From the NCBI GenBank assembly GCA_032718475.1, contig JAUCBJ010006397.1:1-64000 (forward strand): DNA of 64,000 bases. The letters are read 5' to 3'. Source of the DNA: Nemertoderma westbladi. Taxonomy: Eukaryota > Xenacoelomorpha > Nemertodermatida > Nemertodermatidae. Positions 59,900-64,000 of this stretch are shown piece by piece. Numbering within the stretch: position 1 is the stretch's first letter; every line of letters starts with the position of its first letter. Below the pieces are notes generated by a model, which was not told the origin of the DNA, did not search any database, and saw nothing but the letters and a program-made list of their open reading frames with translations. Both the position numbers and the translations under genes were made by a program.

Positions 59900-60330
59900 A
59901 ATCTTAACTCTCTCTGTTCATCTGTCTGTCAGAAATATTGAAGCATTCTAGCTAACTACAATTTTGTTGTGCGGATATTTCATTTCCGATGTCAGTTTTC
60001 ATACTGGAACAGTTCTAGTCTGTATGTGTGTCTGTCTGTCTGTCAAAAATAAAGAAGCATATTAGCTGACTAAAAAATTTCATTTTGGGGTTCTTCTGAT
60101 CTAGACTGAATTTATGTCGGTCTGTCTGTTTGTGCAACAGTCCGAGTGTCCGATAGACATACAGACAAACAGTCTTGAATCCATCCATCTCCATGAAAAC
60201 GGACATCAGAAATGTAATCAGCGACCCCCAGAAAAAGCCCCATAATTTCAATCCGCCCAACCTCCCAAGAGTTAAGAATGATTGAATAATTTGACAGACA
60301 GTATGATAGACATACTGAATAAGACAGGAC
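59900..60330. repeat. GTCT/AGAC-rich dispersed repeat, copy 2, with internal duplication
   Basis: TCTGTCTGTCAGAAATATTG, AAGCATTCTAGCTAACTA is repeated about 110 bp later as TCTGTCTGTCAAAAATAAAG, AAGCATATTAGCTGACTA. The later part (AAAACGGACATCAGAAATG, AGAAAAAGCCCCATAATTTC) matches 4320-4380. Confidence 0.75.
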
Positions 60331-60493
60331 AGACGGACAGACCGGCAAAACATATAATTTTATCAAAACCTTTGTGTTCAATAAAAAGAAACATACCTAA
60401 TGAACATATTTTGAACAAAATTAAGAAATTTTTTTTAAACGTTATTCTCCATTTTCTCAAAATTAATTCAGGCCGGAGTTGTCTGGTTTCTAT

Positions 60494-62595
60494 GCAGGCG
60501 CGGATCCACAATAGGGGCGCGTGGCGCCGCGCACCATAGATTTTTTGTGAAAGAAAATAAAAAGAGAAAGATAAAAGTATTTTTTTTTTAGATTTACTAG
60601 TTACGTAAAACTTACAAGGGCCGTCATCACTCGCTAAAACCAAGCGGAATCCACATTCATTAACCACAACTTCAATCTCCATACCATACCCAAGATAAAA
60701 TCGATGTAAACCTTCCCAAGGGCGTGCTCCATGTACTCGGGAAGGGGGTATCACCTTGGCGTAATAGATCAGCCAGCTGTATGGCTTTATTGGCTGGCTA
60801 TACGTATGGACTGTATGCACAGCCTTTGCTTTACCTGAACTGAAAGACCACCAACAACCTATGTAATGGTAAAGCATCAACCATGGGGCTATTTGTAAAG
60901 TATATTGCTGTTATATTAGGTGGTCGGGTCTATGCAAGCCAAACAATTATCTTTGTGAACTACTTGCTACTACTACTGGGAGGGAATTCTTTGAAGTTTA
61001 CCGTGTCTTCAATGCACAAAGATTACATACAGCCAGGAGCGCAGGAGGATGATTGGACAAGGGGCTTTACACCAAAATAGTGATGAAAATAAGTTATTCA
61101 ATATATTATGGAAATGGAAGTGTGCTGCATGATATTCTAAAATTTTAAGTTTATTATTTTAATTTTCTATTCTTATAAAAATGAAGCGCGCCCACGCACA
61201 GTTGTGGGCCAGGAACCGTGTTTTGTAGCCAAAATTCATTTTTTCGAAAAATATTCATAGTTTGGGCACTATTTTTCACCTATACGGGTTGTCGATAGAG
61301 ATGAATCTTCTGAGATGGGTCTCAAATTCTCAAACGTTGCCTTTGTGCCAAAATTTGCATATTTGGCAAACACAATAAACACAGACATAATGGCGCAGAT
61401 TACGGTTCTACAAGGTTTAACAGGGCGCTGAAGCACTAACAAATGGTTTCAAATTCTCTAGTAGCACAGAAATTCCACTTTTTAGCATGTGGCACATGGT
61501 ACACGTGTTTAGCATGGCACAAAATATCAAAATCGCTAAAGCTTGATAGAAATGTGCTACTTTCGTTTTTTATAGGTTTTCAAAGATGCTATTCGATTAC
61601 AAATGGTTTCGAATTCTCTAGCGGCACAGAGGTGCCACTCTTTCGCCCGTGGCACATTCGTTTAGCATGGCACAAAATATCAAAAAAATTTGCTAAAGCT
61701 TTATAGAAATGTGCCATTTTCGGTATTTATAGGTTTTCAAAGAGGTTGATAACATTCGAGATGATTTTTTGGTAATTTTGAATGTGACCCCAGGTCACGA
61801 AAAAAATACAAGTAGTGCACATATTATGATAACGAAAATTCACCTCAAAATCAAACTGATTTTATGACCATAAAGGGTTTTTTTGGGATGCTACAGTAAT
61901 CACGAATATGAATCTGAAATATATCGAACCTTGGTGATTAGGGCATATTGGGATATGTGTCAATTGACTGCACGAAAAATACGAATAATAAAAAATCATT
62001 ACCAAATCAACCTGATTTTAAGGCATTATGGGTTTTCTTGGACGCTGATCACGAATATGACACTCAAAAATATTGTATGATCCAACCAAATTTGATTTTT
62101 GCCGTTTGAAATTTTATGCTACTTATATTTTTCATCATACAAGACAAACACCAAAACCTGTAGTTGCGTTACCACGCATGATTTTTAACGAGTTGTATTG
62201 TGATCAGTGACCTTGAATACCAGTATAACTTCAGAATTACACAACCAAAAAAGGCAAAACTTTAAAGGTTTGTAATTTTTTGCTACTTGTACTTTTCTTT
62301 CTGGGGCACCAGAATGGCAACAAAATTGGGTTGCATTACCAAAAATATTTCTAACTAGTTTCAACGAGATCAGCGACCTCGAAAACACGTATACCTACAG
62401 AATTATTAAAACAAACACAACATGTTTTAGTTTGACATCTATTTACTTAATTAAATAAAAATCCGGGGTGGGAGTCCGTCCTCTTTACCCCCACCAACAG
62501 GGAGACCGCTGGGGCAGCGCCCTCACCCTCAGACCAAATTATAAACTTTACAATTTGCGCGCACCATAGAAATTAAATTGCTGGATCCGCCTCTT
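60494..62595. mobile_element. Possible 2.1 kb DNA transposon with imperfect terminal inverted repeats
   Basis: CAGGCGCGGATCCACAAT ... GCGCGCACCATAG-like at the left (60494-60540) is mirrored by GCGCGCACCATAGAAATT ... TTGCTGGATCCGCCTCTTAC at the right (62555-62595). GGCGGATCC ends are common in DNA transposons. Inside, 60600-60860 (-) has a protein-like frame (RVHGARPWEGLHRFYLGYGM, NECGFRLVLASDD) of unknown identity; no transposase was recognised. No exact target duplication was identified. Confidence 0.4.
61441..61740. repeat. Tandem duplication of about 155 bp
   Basis: AAATGGTTTCAAATTCTCTA, TTTAGCATGGCACAAAATAT, GCTAAAGCTTGATAGAAATG, TATAGGTTTTCAAAGA at 61441-61585 recurs as AAATGGTTTCGAATTCTCTA, the same middle block, GCTAAAGCTTTATAGAAATG, TATAGGTTTTCAAAGA at 61600-61745. 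No coding frame is conserved. Confidence 0.85.
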
Positions 62596-64000
62596 ACTGA
62601 CACATGTAGTTCATAAATTTTTTATTTTAATTACATACTTACTCCCACTCGCCATAAAACAATACATCGATGATCAATCATTTGTTAGTCATGCGTGATG
62701 AACACAAACTAACATTTATATTATCAAATAAGATTACAAATGTGAGTAGGTAGGTAACCAAGGTAGCCATTCTTTTTTGTTATTAATTACACAACATAAA
62801 TCATAATAATATTTACTTGGTAACAAAGTGTGTTTTATCAAATATTAAATAATTTAATATAAAGAATATGAGAACGCCACTAATTCAATCTCAAATGTTT
62901 ATTTATTAGACGTTTACCGGTTACCAATGTATTTATAATATTTTTACAAACATAACAAACTGAATTATTTACCAATTTAGTAGGAAACTACACCATATCA
63001 ATACAATTTATTACCGACATGTATATGATTGTTAAACACAAACTTTATCAATTTGTAAAAATCAAATAAATTAAACAACGAACAGTTATTTATTAAGTTT
63101 TATAAAGTAAATTATTTTCATAAAAAAAATAAAATATGTCAATAAAAATAACTTTCCATCAAATAAAAAAAAACGTGACAGTCTAAAATATTTAATTTTG
63201 GAAGAATTAAATAACCAGTTTAGTAAAATTAAAAAAGGCACTATATGTGGAAATCAATACTGTAGTTACAGTACTAATTGTATTTTTGTTTCCCTCCAAA
63301 TAACACATAAAATGCAAATAAAAAAACAAAAATATGCTCAACAATTACAGCACACAGTAGGCTATTGTTTAATAAATTTTATGAACAGTGTTCGTAAAAT
63401 ATATCTATCATCGCTACCCGCAATGGTGCGCCGTTAGTTATTAAAATAGGACTTAATATTATAGAAAAATTACACTTGCAAATGCTGACGACAAGTAAAA
63501 TACTAAAATAATACAATGCACTGACAACAACGGTAATAAATCGAAGCAGAGAGATAATTATAGATTACGGAAAAATATAATTTTGTATATAAAAATGAAA
63601 ATTATTCAAACTTAAATAGAGGTATTTACATCAAATAAATTCTCAAAAAAAAATAATCAAAAAAAATTAACTATATAGAAGTATCAACTTTACGGGGTGG
63701 CAATTACACTTTATATTATTATAATAATATAATATCCGCAAATTACTTGCAAAATGAGTATATGTAGTGATAGTAATTATTAGGGATGTGCCGGATTGAC
63801 CATTTTCAAACCGGCCAGGCCGGAACCGGAGCCGGATTTGTAAAAAAATCAATTTTTTATATATCACGATTTTTTTCCTCAATCAGCTATTGTACCTGTA
63901 TGCATAATAAACTTAACTGGAGGAAGGGTACCGCGTAATTTGGTCCCTTGGGGCCAAATTAGGTACTGCGTCGACTGATACGGGACCTAACAACGCAGGA
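62596..64000. other. AT-rich intergenic DNA to the window edge
   Basis: Very AT-rich with no recognised gene. Near 63782-63840 the words TAGGGATGTGCCGGATTG, CCGGCCAGGCCGGAACCGG and AGCCGGATTT suggest a hAT-like transposon end (TAGGGATG start, GCCGG simple repeats), but no partner end lies inside the window. Confidence 0.5.

Overview
This is AT-rich (roughly one third GC) nuclear DNA from an animal. Spliced genes with GT-AG introns, cilium and sperm genes, mTORC2 and SERCA genes and non-LTR retrotransposons rule out a prokaryote. Protein sequences look deuterostome-like, and the gene set and repeat style suggest a marine invertebrate, perhaps a tunicate; that placement is a guess and no species can be named.

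Genes, left to right. (1) The 3' half of MAPKAP1/SIN1 (+): four exons between 1554 and 15618; the rest lies upstream of the window. Its 12.5 kb intron holds an intact EN-RT retrotransposon (5477-8746) and, on the opposite strand, a RING-CH (MARCH-type) E3 ligase gene (9566-10234). (2) CCDC157 (-, 16951-18924), one coding exon. (3) TEKTL1/CCDC105, tektin-like (+): seven exons between 21035 and 38316 join in frame to 474 aa. Its largest intron holds two more opposite-strand single-exon genes: a two-SH3 protein (26184-27695) and MOCS3/UBA4 (32078-33349). (4) A SERCA calcium pump (-, 46663-53978), full length in only two coding exons. From 54 kb to the end I find no host gene, only repeats.

CCDC157 and TEKTL1, both linked to sperm or cilia in other animals, are divergent over a 2.1 kb spacer. 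An RFX-type X-box lies about 250-280 bp upstream of each start codon.

Much of the rest is repeat: a 25-bp minisatellite (1-1435), a 30-bp minisatellite (about 22740-23630), a pure AAAGT array (28687-29219), a foldback element family carrying G-runs (copies near 4.9-5.5, 25.2-26.0, 36.2, 38.7 and 39.8-40.5 kb), a 0.9 kb near-palindrome (34775-35690), LINE fragments, tRNA-like SINE heads, short TIR elements, and many pure G or C runs of 11-27 nt. The notable points are a splice donor repeated three times by a 58-bp tandem duplication in SIN1, the LINE inserted in a foldback element with a 12-bp target duplication, the X-boxes, and several unassigned dispersed modules in the right third. I see no evidence for a wholly new multi-gene system.
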